DNA of 64,000 nt from Haemonchus contortus (GCA_000469685.2 LS997562.1:4067515-4131514); one strand, 5' to 3'. Positions 48,101-60,572 are shown, counted from the first letter of the stretch. Made by a program: numbers and translations. Notes: generated by a model from the letters alone, not told the origin.

Positions 48101-50412
48101 AGAATAGGCCCGAACCCGACATAGCAACCTATTCAGGACATAAGGACTGGTTGGAGTTGGGTGTGCGAAGTTTGCCGGCGGAGTCTCCCGCTCCAATTTT
48201 AGTCTCACTTTGAAGAGTATTTTGAAATGTCTGGAGAGAAGTGGGTGCCCTTCCAAGCCCTTCCCTTGATGATCCCTCAGGGTTTGCCTCTGGTGGAAAA
48301 GCTACAGAACATCAACTTACGGCTAGGCCGTCCCGGTTCGAGTTCGTTGCTGACTACGGGATTTCTAAGCCGAAAGCTTTTCTGGTCCTTCACGTGATGG
48401 CGCAGTTGCCAGAGGCGCCATCCTCCACACATGGTGTCGGAATTTTTGCCCCTTCTCCCTTCCCCACTCCCCTCCTTCAAACGTAAGCATTATATTATGT
48501 GGGGCAATGGATAAAAACTAAAATACTTGGGATACCGAAAAGCTGAGATAGTAATATTAGCCGTTGGTTCTTAGAAGTTGGTGCCTTTAGATTTCAGCTC
48601 TGCATTTTGTGGCTTTTCCTCGAGTCCTAGGAAATTTTATATTAATTTGAATAATTGAAAAAATAGTTTAAAACAACACTAGAATTGGTGGGCATCTGTG
48701 AAATTACTGCATGAGCCACATAACCTTTCCATCGTTTCATAAAATTTTTGAATAGAAGCCGAATGCCTGGCTTTTGCCTAGTTGCCCATCAATTCTGACG
48801 CTATTTTAGATCATTTTTCATCTTTTCGTACTGTTTTAGCCACTTGAACCATTCAACTCGGAGTCCTTTCCCCCCACTTCATTCAAGATTTCATAGCTGA
48901 GTGGCGCAACATCACCCCATACCCACTCGGCCTGGGAGTATTATCCTACTCCGTTCGCCACTTTCAAAGAACTCATTGTTCCCGATTTCGCACCCAGTTC
49001 GTAGTGTTAACGGTCTTTACATGGGAGAATAGTGGGAAACAAAGGGGACCACGGCTTCGCTTCGACTATCGTCAGCTCGGCATTTACATCGTCGACTTTT
49101 ACCGTAATCCAGTACAAAAAAAACTTGCGCTACTGTAAAGCAGCTGGAACCGAATGCGCACTTTTGTTGCACGTACATAGAACTTGGACACGAGTTTTTA
49201 CCACCCGTGTAGTTGAGAAAAACTTGGCGGTCCCCCCAGGAAGTGGAACAGGTCAAGAGGTCAAAAGAAGTCCGATCTATTGAACGATTACGATTCTGTG
49301 TCGTGGGCCTTGCTCAAAGTACCAGTGGTTGCGTGGTTGGACTCCGCTGTCTTTGGTTTACCGTTAATGGATAAGTATGTAGGTAATTTATTCGTAATAA
49401 TTTGTAATAAGCTTATTTTGTAAATTCCTATTAGTACTTTTTTATTCCACTCGACTGGTTCATTTTTTGTCCGTGAATGATGTACGATTTCTTGTGATTA
49501 CTAGTTGACCAAGTGTCTAACCATTTGTGGCCATTTTCTGAAAGTAATATTTTTTATGATTGCAATATTTTATTTTTAAAATCTCATTTTTACTTCTTTA
49601 AATCTTTGTTGTATTTGAAATTTGTTTTTCTTTAAGTCGATTTTATTCTACGGCTTAATGCGAATGATTTAGCTCATCGGGTCGAATAGCAAACATGCCT
49701 ATGCTTCAGTTTATACTTACGTCTGGGTTGATGCAGAGATACCAGGATGTAAGCTGATATGGAGGCTTACATTCATTGTAGACACCCATACTAGCATTCT
49801 CCTTGGTAGGCTATTTTCTGATTCCTATGCATCAACCCGGAGTAATCTTGCAGTAAAGCTTGAGTCTGACCACCAGACCTCACAGAATCATCACAGTTTA
49901 GTTGACATGGGTAGGTGATTTTATGAATAAACGGTGGACCAGAGCCGTTTTTGGTTTGCGAAATGGAGACACCCATTTAATACTGATTTTGCCCATTTGG
50001 CGGGTTATTCGGTGGTATGCGGCCTAACAGGTTCAGTGGATTGAGCTAAATAGACGAGAGCTTGGGAATGATCCGACATGGTGATAAAAAAAGCAGATAC
50101 GTCGGTGAAAGGAGCCATGGGTCAGTGTGGGATCGAATCCCTCTCATGACAACGAACCCTCTACTTTGGTGGCTAGAGCACAACTGGCTGTGACTGGGAG
50201 GTTCTATTAAGTCACAGTGTCATTCTGTACCAAGGGGTGAACGCTTGGACGAGTTCAACACTGTGACTGGTTCACCATTTTCAGATTTTCGGTCACAATT
50301 CTTAGGAGTTAACAATGAAGTGATTTCTCGATTTCCTACTTCTCGACAGTTACATACACCATGTGGGAATTGAGGAAAATACATTTTTTTTTGATATTGA
50401 TCAATCCCGTTT
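45101..50412. other. Intergenic, 5.3 kb without a supported gene
   Basis: Only short open frames occur and none shows a family motif. B-box-like words (GGTTCGAGTTC near 48340; GGGATCGAATCCC near 50130) suggest scattered tRNA-derived debris. A short inverted pair, GGGTTGATGCA at about 49727 and TGCATCAACCC at about 49827, is also present. Confidence 0.4.
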
Positions 50413-50652
50413 CAGGATGCGCCCCGCATTCGATTTTCATTCAAAGTAGCAGGGACGTTTGAATGCGTATGAGGTCTATACAATGACTCACGGTGTCCAA
50501 CTTATGTACAAATCGGTGCTTTTGTCCTCCCGGACGAGTCTAGAACCGATTATTTGACATCGAAGGGATATAAACTTGGTTGGCATGGGTGAGAACCGAT
50601 CCGGGGTCGAGTCACGGCCATGTGTGTTTTAGTGCTGCCAGTCCGCTCACCC
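50413..50652 (-). mobile_element. tRNA-derived SINE, minus-strand copy
   Basis: Reverse complement of the family. The 3' end is at the low-coordinate side (GGATGCGCCCCGCATTCG). The body has CTCCCGGACGAGTCTAGAAC and GTTGGCATGGGTGAGA. The head is near 50590-50650, with B-box-like GTGACTCGACCCC and GGCAGCACTAAAACACACAT on the minus strand. Confidence 0.7.
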
Positions 50653-51687
50653 CTAATAATGTATGAGTGAAAACGCACTCAAACCCATCTTAACTTTGAA
50701 TAGATGACCGAGAAAAATTCAGATTGACCTCAGATGACCAGTTTGACACAGTTTCAACAGTAGAACATTCAGGTCATCACCTCTAACGATTCCTCGATGG
50801 TTACGACTGACACCACGACGTCGCAATTCCGCCCACTGACACCTAGGTGATGAGCTCGCTGAGAGCCTGGAAGCCGAAGCAAAGCCGGTTAGTTACTTGT
50901 TCAGGTCGACGGTTTGAAATAAGTTACTTATCCACGAGAGGTAGCGATTCATAGTGAACCTTTTAGCAACTCGACATTACCTAAGTTCAATCAAGTGGTA
51001 GTATTACCCAAAGCCAAAGGCTAGCAGAATACAATGCAGACGCATATGAGACTTGTGGAGGTAGTATTGGAGATAATTCGTATTTGATATGTTTTCCAAA
51101 GAAAATGGTGAACCTCAAAGTTCAACCCAATCTCCATTCCTTCTGTTCACTTCATCATGGAGTAGCACCAAACTAGTAAGGTATCTTACACTGTAAAGAG
51201 TCTACTGATCCTAAGTTCTCGATAGTCAGTTGGGGAAGTGCATGGATGTAGAGAGTGTGGGTCGCTTACTAGAAAGGGCACCCATATAAGAAAAAAGTGC
51301 TTTGTCATCGACCCGTGGTGTCTGCGAGACTCAAAGGAACGCTAGACTCCCGACCAGGCCCCGGTAGAGGGCCCTGGAAAAGAGGTGGTCTATGAGAATC
51401 CCTCTCGAGACACATGTAAAGAGTGACTATTGATCGATCCACTGGCTGCTGAAAGGGTTTCTCTTCTTTGAAGATTCTTCTCATCTTCACTAGATTCCGC
51501 AGAGTGCTGGATCCTTCCGAGATTAGGCAATTAGGCTGAGTGACTTTTGAAAAAGCCGTAGACATCATTGTACAAGAACAGAATTGGTTCAACAGTATGG
51601 ACAAAACGCTCAGCCTCGAAATCAGGGCGAAGCAAGTAACTTCATAGCCTTCTTTCTTACCCACTACCACGTATTCAGACTTTACTA
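50653..51687. other. Intergenic, no gene seen
   Basis: A 121-codon minus frame at 51305-51670 has no recognised features. Ends at the mariner copy. Confidence 0.4.
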
Positions 51688-51930
51688 TTAGGTTGATGCA
51701 TAATTATTGCGGATTTTTTCGCGGCTTTTTTTCTCTCGATAGAATTTGAATATTGATTCCGGGTTTTTCCTAGAAATGATCTACTTGATTTCCTCTACAA
51801 GAATATACTCAACAAACCTTTCGCATATTCGCAAAATTAGGCTTAACTACTTCGAGAAAGATTGGAAGGTGGCGCAGTCATTCCGCGATCTCAGTAACTT
51901 TTCGGCGATCGTTCATTTGGTGATCTAGTG
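51688..51930 (+). mobile_element. Mariner-like element, truncated copy (plus orientation)
   Basis: Begins after TA with the terminal sequence TTAGGTTGATGCATAATTAT. It then carries the N-terminal part of a mariner-type transposase reading frame, including LNYFEKDWKVAQSFRDLSNF at about 51840-51900. This is broken and lacks the catalytic part. It is closely similar to the start of the copy at 52013-52595 but in opposite orientation. No matching right terminus was seen, so it is 3'-truncated. Confidence 0.75.
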
Positions 51931-52012
51931 AAAGTACACATGACTTCCTGGCGGTCAAAGCACGATATTTTGTTATTTTCTATTTCCCCTGCATTTTACC
52001 TGCCTCTATATA

Positions 52013-52595
52013 TTAGGTTGATGCATAATTATTGCGGATTTTTTCCAGCAAATTTTATTCAAAGAAAATAGAAATCGAAAGAAATAGAAATAGAAAGCAA
52101 AGACATATTCAAATAATTACTCCGGAACTTATCCACCACCTACTTCAAGCACTGCTTCCCATTGATAGTTAGTCGGATCCCAAAAGCGAAGAAGTTTTGA
52201 TCCTTGGGGGCCATCCACGCCTTGACATCGGCCATCAAGTCATCCAAATCGACGTAACTTCTATTCTCTAGCCAATTTTTCGATGAACGGTTTACGAGAT
52301 AATCCATAAAAGTTCTTGCTGGTGAATATGGCAGATTTAGAGGCAGATCCCACTTCTTGGTTGGCTCTGATTGCCGCCGAAAAGTTACTGAGATCGCGTA
52401 ATGACTGCGCCACCTTCCAATCTTTCTCGAAGTAATTAAGCCTGATTTCGCGAACATGCGGATGGTTTGTTGAGTATAGTCTTGTAGAGGGAATCAAGTA
52501 GATCATTTCTAACAAAAAACCCGAACTTAATTTTCAAATTCTATCGAGAGAAAAAAAGCCGCAAAAAAATCCGCAATAATTATGCATCAACCTAA
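52013..52595 (-). mobile_element. Internally deleted mariner element with TIRs and TA target duplication
   Basis: Both ends carry the inverted terminal repeat (TTAGGTTGATGCATAATTAT at 52013 and its reverse complement ending at 52595). Each is flanked by TA, the mariner target duplication. On the minus strand the 5' part encodes the helix-turn-helix start (IRLNYFEKDWKVAQSLRDLS). After a frame change it joins a C-terminal stretch (LPLNLPYSPA ... FAFGIRLTINGKQCLK) corresponding to the PYSPDLAPTD region. The middle with the first catalytic aspartates is missing, so it cannot encode an active transposase. Confidence 0.85.
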
Positions 52596-54350
52596 TATTT
52601 ATCTGACGCTTGGATCGACTGGAATTGATCCCACCTATAGATGCTCCGCAGCTTCATCCACGGTTACGCGGAGGTTCCTTCACGGTCTTACACTTCAATA
52701 TGGACTTCGATATGGTCCGGTGGTAATCTATCAGAATCCTCAGAAAAACCGTCTAGGGTTAAGCCATACACTTGCTGAACTTCTTGAGCATATTGGGTTT
52801 GGGATAGCATTCTAGCTTTCGGTCGGCTTTTAAGGAGCAAGGGCCAATAGTTCGGTGGGAAATTTTTAGGGGTGCATTCTAGATCCCATATCCAACTGGT
52901 CCATCCATATATGAGTGTTTGTGGGCTCGTTGTTGATGCATTTGATAGTGTCGGAGAGAGATGGCGATTTAGTTAAGACATTTCTTGTAGGTGCTTGGTA
53001 TGAACGAAAGCATATAGGACGGTTAGGGAACGAGGGGTATGGGATGGGGAGTGGTAAGAATGCCGTCGTACGCATAGATCAGGGTGTTTCTCATAGTCAC
53101 CTTCATCAGTAGACATCGTTCAAAGAAGCCATACCTTCTGCTCCAGACGGTCACCTAGTCTTTTGGTCGCCTGTTTTTTGGATAGTTGAATTTCTTAAGA
53201 GAAAAAACTGGGTATGAACTGCGACGTCAACACGAGTTGCGGATAACCCGTTCTGTTCGATCTGTCCGTCCGTCACAACCTCCCACGAGAACAACGGGTC
53301 GTTACCGTAAATGGCGTGTGTGTGTATGCGTACGCGCACCGCCGACGTAGCTGATTGTGACTTGACGACTTTCGTATGTAGATTTCACCACAGACAACAG
53401 CGACACCGTTTATGAGGACAGGTAACGGTTGGGCGACAGTAGCGTCAAAACTACAGACGCAGACAGATCCGGATCATCCTTACAATATTATGGCCATCGC
53501 TAACGTCATGGGTGGGCTGCGTTGCGTACTGTATCTGGGGAATCAACAAACTTCGGCACTCGTAGCTGCGTGTCACTCCTTTCCCAATGACGGAAAAAAC
53601 CTGATGGGAAAGAGCGGTTCAGGACCTCATGAGATCTACATAAGCTTAGCATGCTCACTCTTTTTCGGTAGGAATCCACCTTGGTCCTTCCTATTCCCTC
53701 TCCCCCTTTCCCGTATCCCTTCACACTTCGTTCCCTTTCATGCCCCTTCCTTACTGTACTTTTTCTGGGCACCTGGGGGTTTATTGTAATGCTTTTCTGC
53801 TCATTCATTGTTCTTATATGGGTGTGAGCAGGCTTTCTGCCTAATTGAGTGACTCTTTTTGACGCTATATAAAGCGCACGAATAAACAAAAAAGTAAACA
53901 AAAACAAAAACTAAAAAAATTGCAAACAAGCAGGAAGGGGGGAGGTGATTTCAGACACAAATTGAACATAAAAGGGCGAATCTTTTACTCAACAAGTAAC
54001 AAGTAACAAGTTCACATCAAACACCCGTCATCGGAAGAATAAAAGAAAGCAATCCAGCGGCTTACCTACATACATATCGAGTACACCATTAAAAAAATGG
54101 GTGAGACAAGACAGAAAAGGCACGGCAGCGTACGGATCGATACCGAGGGTACAACAGTTCTAACAAATATATCTATGTTTGAAGATCAATACTATACAAT
54201 ACTCAATAACGACAATCGTAGTAAACATTGGACAACATCTCAAAAACCTATAACCTAAGTATAATGCCTAAAACTTGCCTAAATCCACAAAAGCGACCAC
54301 GAAATCTGAGAATTAAGAATCCTGAAGGCGTTTGAGAGATCGATATTATC
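52596..54350. other. Intergenic downstream of the TIM44 gene
   Basis: Open frames at 53412-53789 (plus) and 53506-53907 (minus) overlap on opposite strands; neither has recognisable domains. An A-rich stretch near 53880-53930 could be a retroelement tail. No gene is supported. Confidence 0.4.
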
Positions 54351-57300
54351 TTACAGGGCAAGTTGTCCTTCCTGCATATGTACTTCGAGAAGTTTCCATG
54401 CGACGGCTGGATTGTATTCTTCCATATCTCGGCACATCACCCACACGTGATGTACTCGAACTGGTGTGTTCTGCAAAAGTTGTATCAAGTTCAAGGTAGT
54501 GCCGACTTGCCCGGTGAGTTGGTTTGACTTCCCCGATCCAAGTTGCTCCAGTTTCCAGGTGAGATGAAAGAGGAAAACTTTATATTCCTAACAAATTCAG
54601 GATACTCTGTTTATCCTAGTACCCTAGCTCCCTTCCGGAGTATCACAAGAAAGGGTTGCGATTAGGCATAATCGTATTGAAGACATTAGAAAGTGAAAGG
54701 TGAAATGGATGTCTCATGGGGAATTGTGGCAGAGAAAAGGGGAATCATAATTGTTCGTTAGCGATGGTTACGTTTGTTTTTGGAGCCCCCTTCTAGAAAC
54801 GCTGACCCATCGGCGAATCAAGTGAGTGAGCTAAAGAAAGCCACGCCAATATTGAGATAGGGATAGAGAGGGTATTCAGAAGGGCCACCAATTTGCAGAT
54901 CACATAAATAAATAGCTCTAGAAACTGTTAAGACAAATAGCACCCAAAAATAATTAGCCAAGAATGCCAGGCTGTAAACATACTCACCGGATCACCTTCG
55001 ACAACTTTGCCCTCGTTATTTTTGACAACGTTGATCATAAAAGCTTGGAATGTAATGATCAATACCGGTCCTTGCTCCATCATCTTTCCGGAAACCATCT
55101 AAAAACAGATAAATAGGAAAGTACGTAAAAGAATTGTTGGAATAATGTAAACGAGTAAATGATCTACAAACCGACCTCTACTTTACTAATGTCAATAATA
55201 CGGCTATCTTTCGTTGTGAATTTGATCTTTTCATACTCCTTTATAACAGTTGACATAGCGACGAAAGCCTGAAATACAACCATTAATCAATAAGTCAACA
55301 GTACATTGGAACCTTTTTAGCGGGTAATCAGGGTAAAGAACGTTTGGCAATGAGAAATCATCAGAAGAAGTATGAACGCTACCTCACAAAGCGTGTTCAA
55401 AAAACATTTTCAATGTATTGATTTCGAAGTCTTGAATAAATATGAATATGAGTTGTGTGTCAGTTATATAATTTTTAGGTTTTTTTAGGTTTTTAAGTCC
55501 GATTTTTTAGGCCCTGCAGATGTCGCGGGTAACGAACTGCCGCATATAAAATGAAAACAGTAAGGAAAATGAAAGGTAAACGTACCCTTTCATGACACCA
55601 ATCTTGCAAAACCTCTAGATCACCCCGTATAAATGCTTCCAGTACATTTGGTATCACTTCCTTTTCACAAAATCGTAGCCATTCAGCTTTATCAAATGAT
55701 GGATCAATCTTGGCTATTTCTGTGAGTACTTCTGATACTTCATTTTGGCTACCTGAAGAAATACCTTCACAACCTAACAAATGCTTTTAGAAGATAGGTA
55801 GGAAGACCTGCTCAACAACTTCTTTGACAAAAATGTAATCAGAAGTTCAATATTTTGAACGATACCCACCGAAAATGCTACTTATACGCTCGGTGACTCC
55901 ACGCATAAGTCGGACCGCGACGTTGTCACTTTCTTCGTACCTAATTTTCCAGTCGAGGAGTTCTTAAACATACTTACTACATACAACAACAAACAAACAC
56001 AAACAACAGACGTGAGGGAAGGAAAAGAACGAGTTTAAAGACTCACTATTGTAATAGACATTTTCCTCGGAAAATTTCTTCCACCCGGCATACCAACGAG
56101 ATTCTTTGTGCAATGTAATCCCTGTAGCATCTCTGCAGTATTATTAAATTTAATCAAAAACAACTGGTGAGGTTGTGCGAATTTTTTTTAGGTGAACTTC
56201 TTGTGAAAGATGTTCAAAGAAGAAAAGGTGAAAACCTACTCATTTGCTTCGACTGTACGGTTCGCAAACGCATCAGTAAATCCTTCTGTTCTTTTCTTCA
56301 GCACCTCTGGAATTAGAAGAATAAATTCAATAATTCCAGCATTACACTGGTGGATCGATAGCTTCTGGAGAACGCTCAAGACAGTCTAAGAGCTCGCAAG
56401 CCCAATAAGATGGATACCACTGGGAGCTTCAAACAATGAACACATGGCGAAAACCCCAAAATTCATTTTCATCGTAACAAAACTGCTCTCGAACATTACT
56501 TTCAAGTACTCAACTGTTCCTACAATTGAAATATACAATGAATGCGCCTACCTGGTCGGCTATACATTCGTACATCAGTGATATTATCGATTTCATCCTT
56601 CACAACTTTCATTGACTAAAATTTAACAGAAATTGAAACTGGAGAGGAATAACTGGTAATCAGTTCAAACTTTGAAAGAATGGTAAAACAAATTGCTCAC
56701 CGTAGATACTTGTTTATACACTTCGGTATCACCAACTTTTTCAGCGATTTTCTCTACATGTTCTGCTGCTATTCTCGCCTACAAGTACAACTTGATCAAA
56801 TGCAAGAATCGCTACAGAAAGACTTGAAAGAAGTGTTTTGCGGATCAGAGAAAGACTTTGAAACATGCCTGTCTCAACGCTTCAGCTCCAGCTGCTGTCA
56901 TTTTCTTACCGGCTTCTGTCTGTTGAATCTCATGGACCATCTGTAAAATCGGCAAAATATAACAATAAACACACAATCGGCAAATTCAGCATGGTACTAC
57001 AAAGTAGCACTCTTGAAAGGATATTAAAAAGGTAGTATCAAGGGATCTAATAGAGCTTACCGAAATAGCATTTTTCACGAGAAAGAGAGCAACAAATCAG
57101 AGAGAAATAAAAGTACAACAACAATTTGATCGAATTATAATAAAGAAATAAATAAATGACTATGTCAACACGAATCCGTAATTTTACGAAAATCTAATCA
57201 GAAGAGAAAACAGCATTCAGAAAGGATTATTTTTCTGACGAAGCCTTACCTTACTTAGTTGTTCGCTCAGTTCTTCGATCTTTGCCTTTACCACTTGAGA

Positions 57301-57964
57301 ACTTTTTAAAGTTTCCTTTTCAACGATTTCCTGACACGAATTATACAATCATAACTAATTCCATATAATTACTCTTGTTTTTACTTACGAATTTCCTCCT
57401 GGCATCCTTCAAGGCTTCACTTTCGTTCAATTCTTCCATACGCTTCTTTAACTGTTTTTGATGTTCCTGAAGTACAAAAATACGTCAGACGAAGTAGAAT
57501 AATCACATGAATAAGGAAATAAATCTAACGATGCCTGTTACTGAATACAATTAGGTTTTGCACAGTAAAGGGCCAACTTCCGAAAAGATATCTCTAGGAA
57601 ATTGGAACGAAACCAGAGGGAAAATGGGAAAGATTTAGTCTCAGATAAAGCAAAATAAAGCAACCAACGAAGCCAAAGTAACGGTATTTGACCAATTCCC
57701 TTAGAATCGGTTCCGGAAGGAAAACAATGAGAAAGTGATACCCACCTGCAGCTCTTTATTCTTTTCTAATTCTTCTTTGACATTATCAATAAGTTTTCCT
57801 AGAAATCCTTTTCGTTGTGGATTTGCATTGCTGCTATTCCAACGGGTTTGATCAGACCATCGAATGGGATCGAAATTATGCAAACTAGCAATAACATTTG
57901 GATGTCGAATCTGTGGCGTAAACCTGACTGTAAGGTAAGCCGTTCTTCCGAGGGCTCGTAACAT
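54351..57964 (-). CDS. tin-44: Mitochondrial import motor anchor TIM44
   Basis: TIM44 tethers mtHsp70 to the TIM23 translocase on the matrix side. Thirteen minus-strand exons: 57746-57964, 57389-57466, 57250-57330, 56869-56940, 56701-56778, 56552-56615, 56240-56306, 56047-56132, 55870-55962, 55586-55752, 55176-55268, 54988-55098, 54351-54470; 1329 nt, 442 aa, phases closing (human 452). A basic presequence (MLRALGRTAYLTVRF) is followed by the conserved RKGFLGKLIDNVKEELEKNK and a charged coiled-coil region. The C-terminal Tim44 domain has ESRWYAGWKKFSEENVYYNK, SEVLTEIAKIDPSFDKAEWL, NVLEAFIRGDLEVLQDWCHE, EQGPVLIITFQAFM and VWVMCRDMEEYNP. The intron 56779-56868 begins with GC, not GT. A TTTCAG acceptor one base before the ATG suggests trans-splicing. 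Likely counterpart of C. elegans T09B4.9. Confidence 0.96.
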
Positions 57965-58663
57965 ACTGAAATAAAACATGTAAAAATTAAAAAAAAGTAA
58001 TTTGGATATAAAAGTGGGAATCAGCACAAAAAAGCAAAAATCAACAAAAAATTCAGTTCAAAACAGGACAAACGTAAAAAATAGCCTATTTGTCGGTATT
58101 GGCAGAACATGATGCAACCGCAACAGAACCTCAGTGGGACATTGGCAAGAAAATTCTAACTTAAAAATCTATCTCGAAAAACTGAAGGAAAACAGAAAAA
58201 GGTTATTTTTTTGGTAGAATGCCCTTAGCAAAAGAAGCAGTCGCACTTTTTAAAAATCAAAAATCAAAATACCCGCTCGTTACTATAGAAAAAACTGAGT
58301 TTGAATTCTTCAGAGAAGGATTCTAACCCAAACAAACTGAGAGAATTTAGTTTTTGAAGATTTTCCGGTCTTCTAGTGAAAAAAATAGAGCGCCAGATTC
58401 CCTAGGTTTTCCACAAAGAACGGTATCGTGGAAGTTTCTTCGAGAAAAGCTACTCTGGAAATAGGATGGACGAACGACAAAGTCATGCGCCAATCGAACA
58501 ACAAGGCGGGTGAGATGCCATCTTTGAAAAATCCCAACCTATCCAAGCTTTAAAGATCCTTCATTACATTTATGGCCGTCCAATCCTTATATTAATGTTG
58601 CTTTATTTGTATTTCATCATGAGGACCATGCTGTGTGTAAAGTTGTTGGAAAAGACGTGAAGT
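57965..58663. other. Upstream region of the TIM44 gene
   Basis: AT-rich sequence holding the presumed TIM44 promoter. No gene seen. Confidence 0.45.
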
Positions 58664-59089
58664 ATGGCTGAAGAGGCGATTACAGTTTCGAAGAATTCCA
58701 TTGTTGATGCAAAAATCTACATAAAACCATCCTTCTATAGGCTTTGGGCTACTTACTCAGAGCTATACCAATATGCTCACCTTGGTAACTTTATTATGCT
58801 TATTCAGTCGTCACAAGATTCAACTGCTAGGGCCTATTTCAGTTTCCCCAATGGCCATCGAAGCGTAGCATTTTTAGTTATTAATCGAAGTGGTTATGTA
58901 AATATTTACCGGATTGAGCGATGGAACTTGTTTGCTGATGATCCTGAAAGATGGAGAAGTGTTCTCTTGGCTAGTTTTCATTTTTACTTAATCAAGATGC
59001 AGCAATTAGATCTCACCAACAGTTTTACTTTCCTTCTCATCATTACAGCTCATTACGATTGCTACATCCATATTTCCTCTTTGTACTAA
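58664..59089 (+). CDS. Unrecognised open frame, 141 codons
   Basis: I do not recognise this protein. It is one of the longest unspliced frames outside the known genes, in AT-rich DNA where stops should be common. It starts MAEEAITVSKNSIVDAKIY and contains an aromatic-rich centre, then NRSGYVNIYRIERWNLFADD and PERWRSVLLASFHFYLIK. There are no Cys/His clusters or clear membrane spans except a hydrophobic C-terminal end. Possible splice sites inside (GTAACT near 58785, TTTCAG near 58842) give no better model. It may be a real gene, an exon of a larger gene with the next frame, or chance. Confidence 0.3.
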   Translation: MAEEAITVSKNSIVDAKIYIKPSFYRLWATYSELYQYAHLGNFIMLIQSSQDSTARAYFSFPNGHRSVAFLVINRSGYVNIYRIERWNLFADDPERWRSVLLASFHFYLIKMQQLDLTNSFTFLLIITAHYDCYIHISSLY

Positions 59090-59190
59090 GGCTTTTATTT
59101 ATGATTGTCTATATATTGATTTAGGCATTTCTTTGAGCGTACCTATGCATGTAGTGGGACCTTATTCAAGTTTTTATCCTAGCTCATGAA

Positions 59191-59484
59191 TTGGGAACTC
59201 TGAATAGTACAAAAACCTACTTGCACTATTTTTTGCAAAACTTGTTGGTAATCTTTTTAATGTGCAATTTGCTTTCCTTCGTTATGATACAGTTACTCGA
59301 AAAGGGGTTTCTCACAACACTTCGATTGTTAGAATCAAACGCAATACGGTGCCCAAACTGCTCTAAACAGTCTCCTATCAAGTATATCACTATGAATTGG
59401 TTTCAAATGCAGGCTATCAATCAGCTTTCTCAGTTACAAGGTCGATTCGAGCATCTAATCATTTTAATTGATGCCGCCAGATAA
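59191..59484 (+). CDS. Unrecognised open frame(s), possible downstream exon
   Basis: A 97-codon frame with a hydrophobic start (LQNLLVIFLMCNLLSFVMI) and a CPNC motif (SNAIRCPNCSKQ). A second frame of about 49 codons overlaps it, ending at a TAA near 59368. That frame reads VQFAFLRYDTVTRKGVSHNT then SIVRIKRNTVPKLL, and looks at least as protein-like. Which is coding, if either, cannot be decided. Both lie on the same strand about 100 bp after the 58664 frame. Confidence 0.25.
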   Translation: MGTLNSTKTYLHYFLQNLLVIFLMCNLLSFVMIQLLEKGFLTTLRLLESNAIRCPNCSKQSPIKYITMNWFQMQAINQLSQLQGRFEHLIILIDAAR

Positions 59485-60124
59485 ACTGAGTTTTTGAGTC
59501 TCTTTAAATTATTTGTTTACTTCTATACCTCCAATGAGTGCCTCTTCACTGTTCTAATGTAGGCTTGTAGCAGGTATTAAGTTAGTTCAAATAGAAAGCA
59601 GTGAGGTAGTAATAAGATCAATGAAGCATAAGTGATCCCTTGGTACATTTATGTGAGTTCTCATGAACTCCTATCATGGTGTCCTTCCCATTGAAGCCTT
59701 CCTTACGTTCCTTGTTTTGATCGTACCCATTCTTTGCTCCCATGCCAACACATGGCAGTGTGGCAGCGATTGGAAAGTATTCTTTCCCCTTTGTGTCATC
59801 CACCCTTTCCATGCTGGCCCATTCTTCCAGATCAGTCTCCTCTGACTTCAGTTTGAGTGGGAGCACAACAGACAGTCGGAAAAACGCCTATCTAACTCTG
59901 TCACATCTAGTTATGGCTGTTCCTTCCTCCCTTCTATAGAATTCGCTGGCTATCATAAAAAATATTTACTGCTTGTGTAGTTTTCCGTATGTGGTGAGAA
60001 AGATGCAATGAGAGGGGATGGTAATTTGTAAGAATAAGGGGTCCAATATTTCATAGGGATTTGTTTGGCCGTGGCGTAAGATTACGATAAAAAGACTTTC
60101 TTTTAGTTGTAAGATTAGGATGTC
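59485..60124. other. Intergenic, no gene seen
   Basis: Frames at 59618-59866 (minus) and 59663-59939 (plus) are antisense to each other and unrecognised. Confidence 0.4.
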
Positions 60125-60532
60125 GAAAAAAGCGGCACTATTTACCCTTTACTGCCCCACTTAGTCGAGAATGGGCTGGATTTCTATCGAATTTTTTTTT
60201 CAAGAAATGAAACGGACTAGAAACTTGCCTAGAGGGGTATTTTGACCCGTAGAACACGAATATGGCTTCCATCTTTCATAAAAATGCTTGGCGCTCGCGC
60301 CACACGCGACGGCACCAAAGAGCTGAGTCACTAATCTTGCTGAAAACTTGCCCCTAACTAGTGTTGTTAGGCATCTTTATGACGAAAGAATGCAATATTC
60401 GTGTTCTACGGCTCAAATTACCCCTCTAGGCAACTTTCTAGTCGGTTTCATCGTCTTGAAAAAAAATTCGACAGAAATGCAGCCCATTCTCGACAAAGTG
60501 GGGCAGTAAAGGGTAAATAGTGCCAAAAAAGC
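60125..60532. mobile_element. Foldback element with about 140-bp inverted arms
   Basis: The left arm (60125-60262) and right arm (60393-60532) are near-perfect reverse complements. Shared words include GGCACTATTTACCCTTTACT, GTCGAGAATGGGCTG, [23 protein letters not shown] sequence, TTGCCTAGAGGGGTA and CGTAGAACACGAATAT. About 130 bases in the middle are unique. The arms differ by a few substitutions, so the insertion is not very recent. No open frame of note; this is a MITE/foldback-type element. Confidence 0.85.
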
Positions 60533-60572
60533 ATTATAATCTGAAATCTTGGCTTCAATCAATCTCGATTTC

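Noticed and set aside
53412..53907. Overlapping frames of 125 (plus) and 133 (minus) codons
   Set aside because: They mirror each other on opposite strands, start and end arbitrarily, and show no family features; probably decayed repeat.
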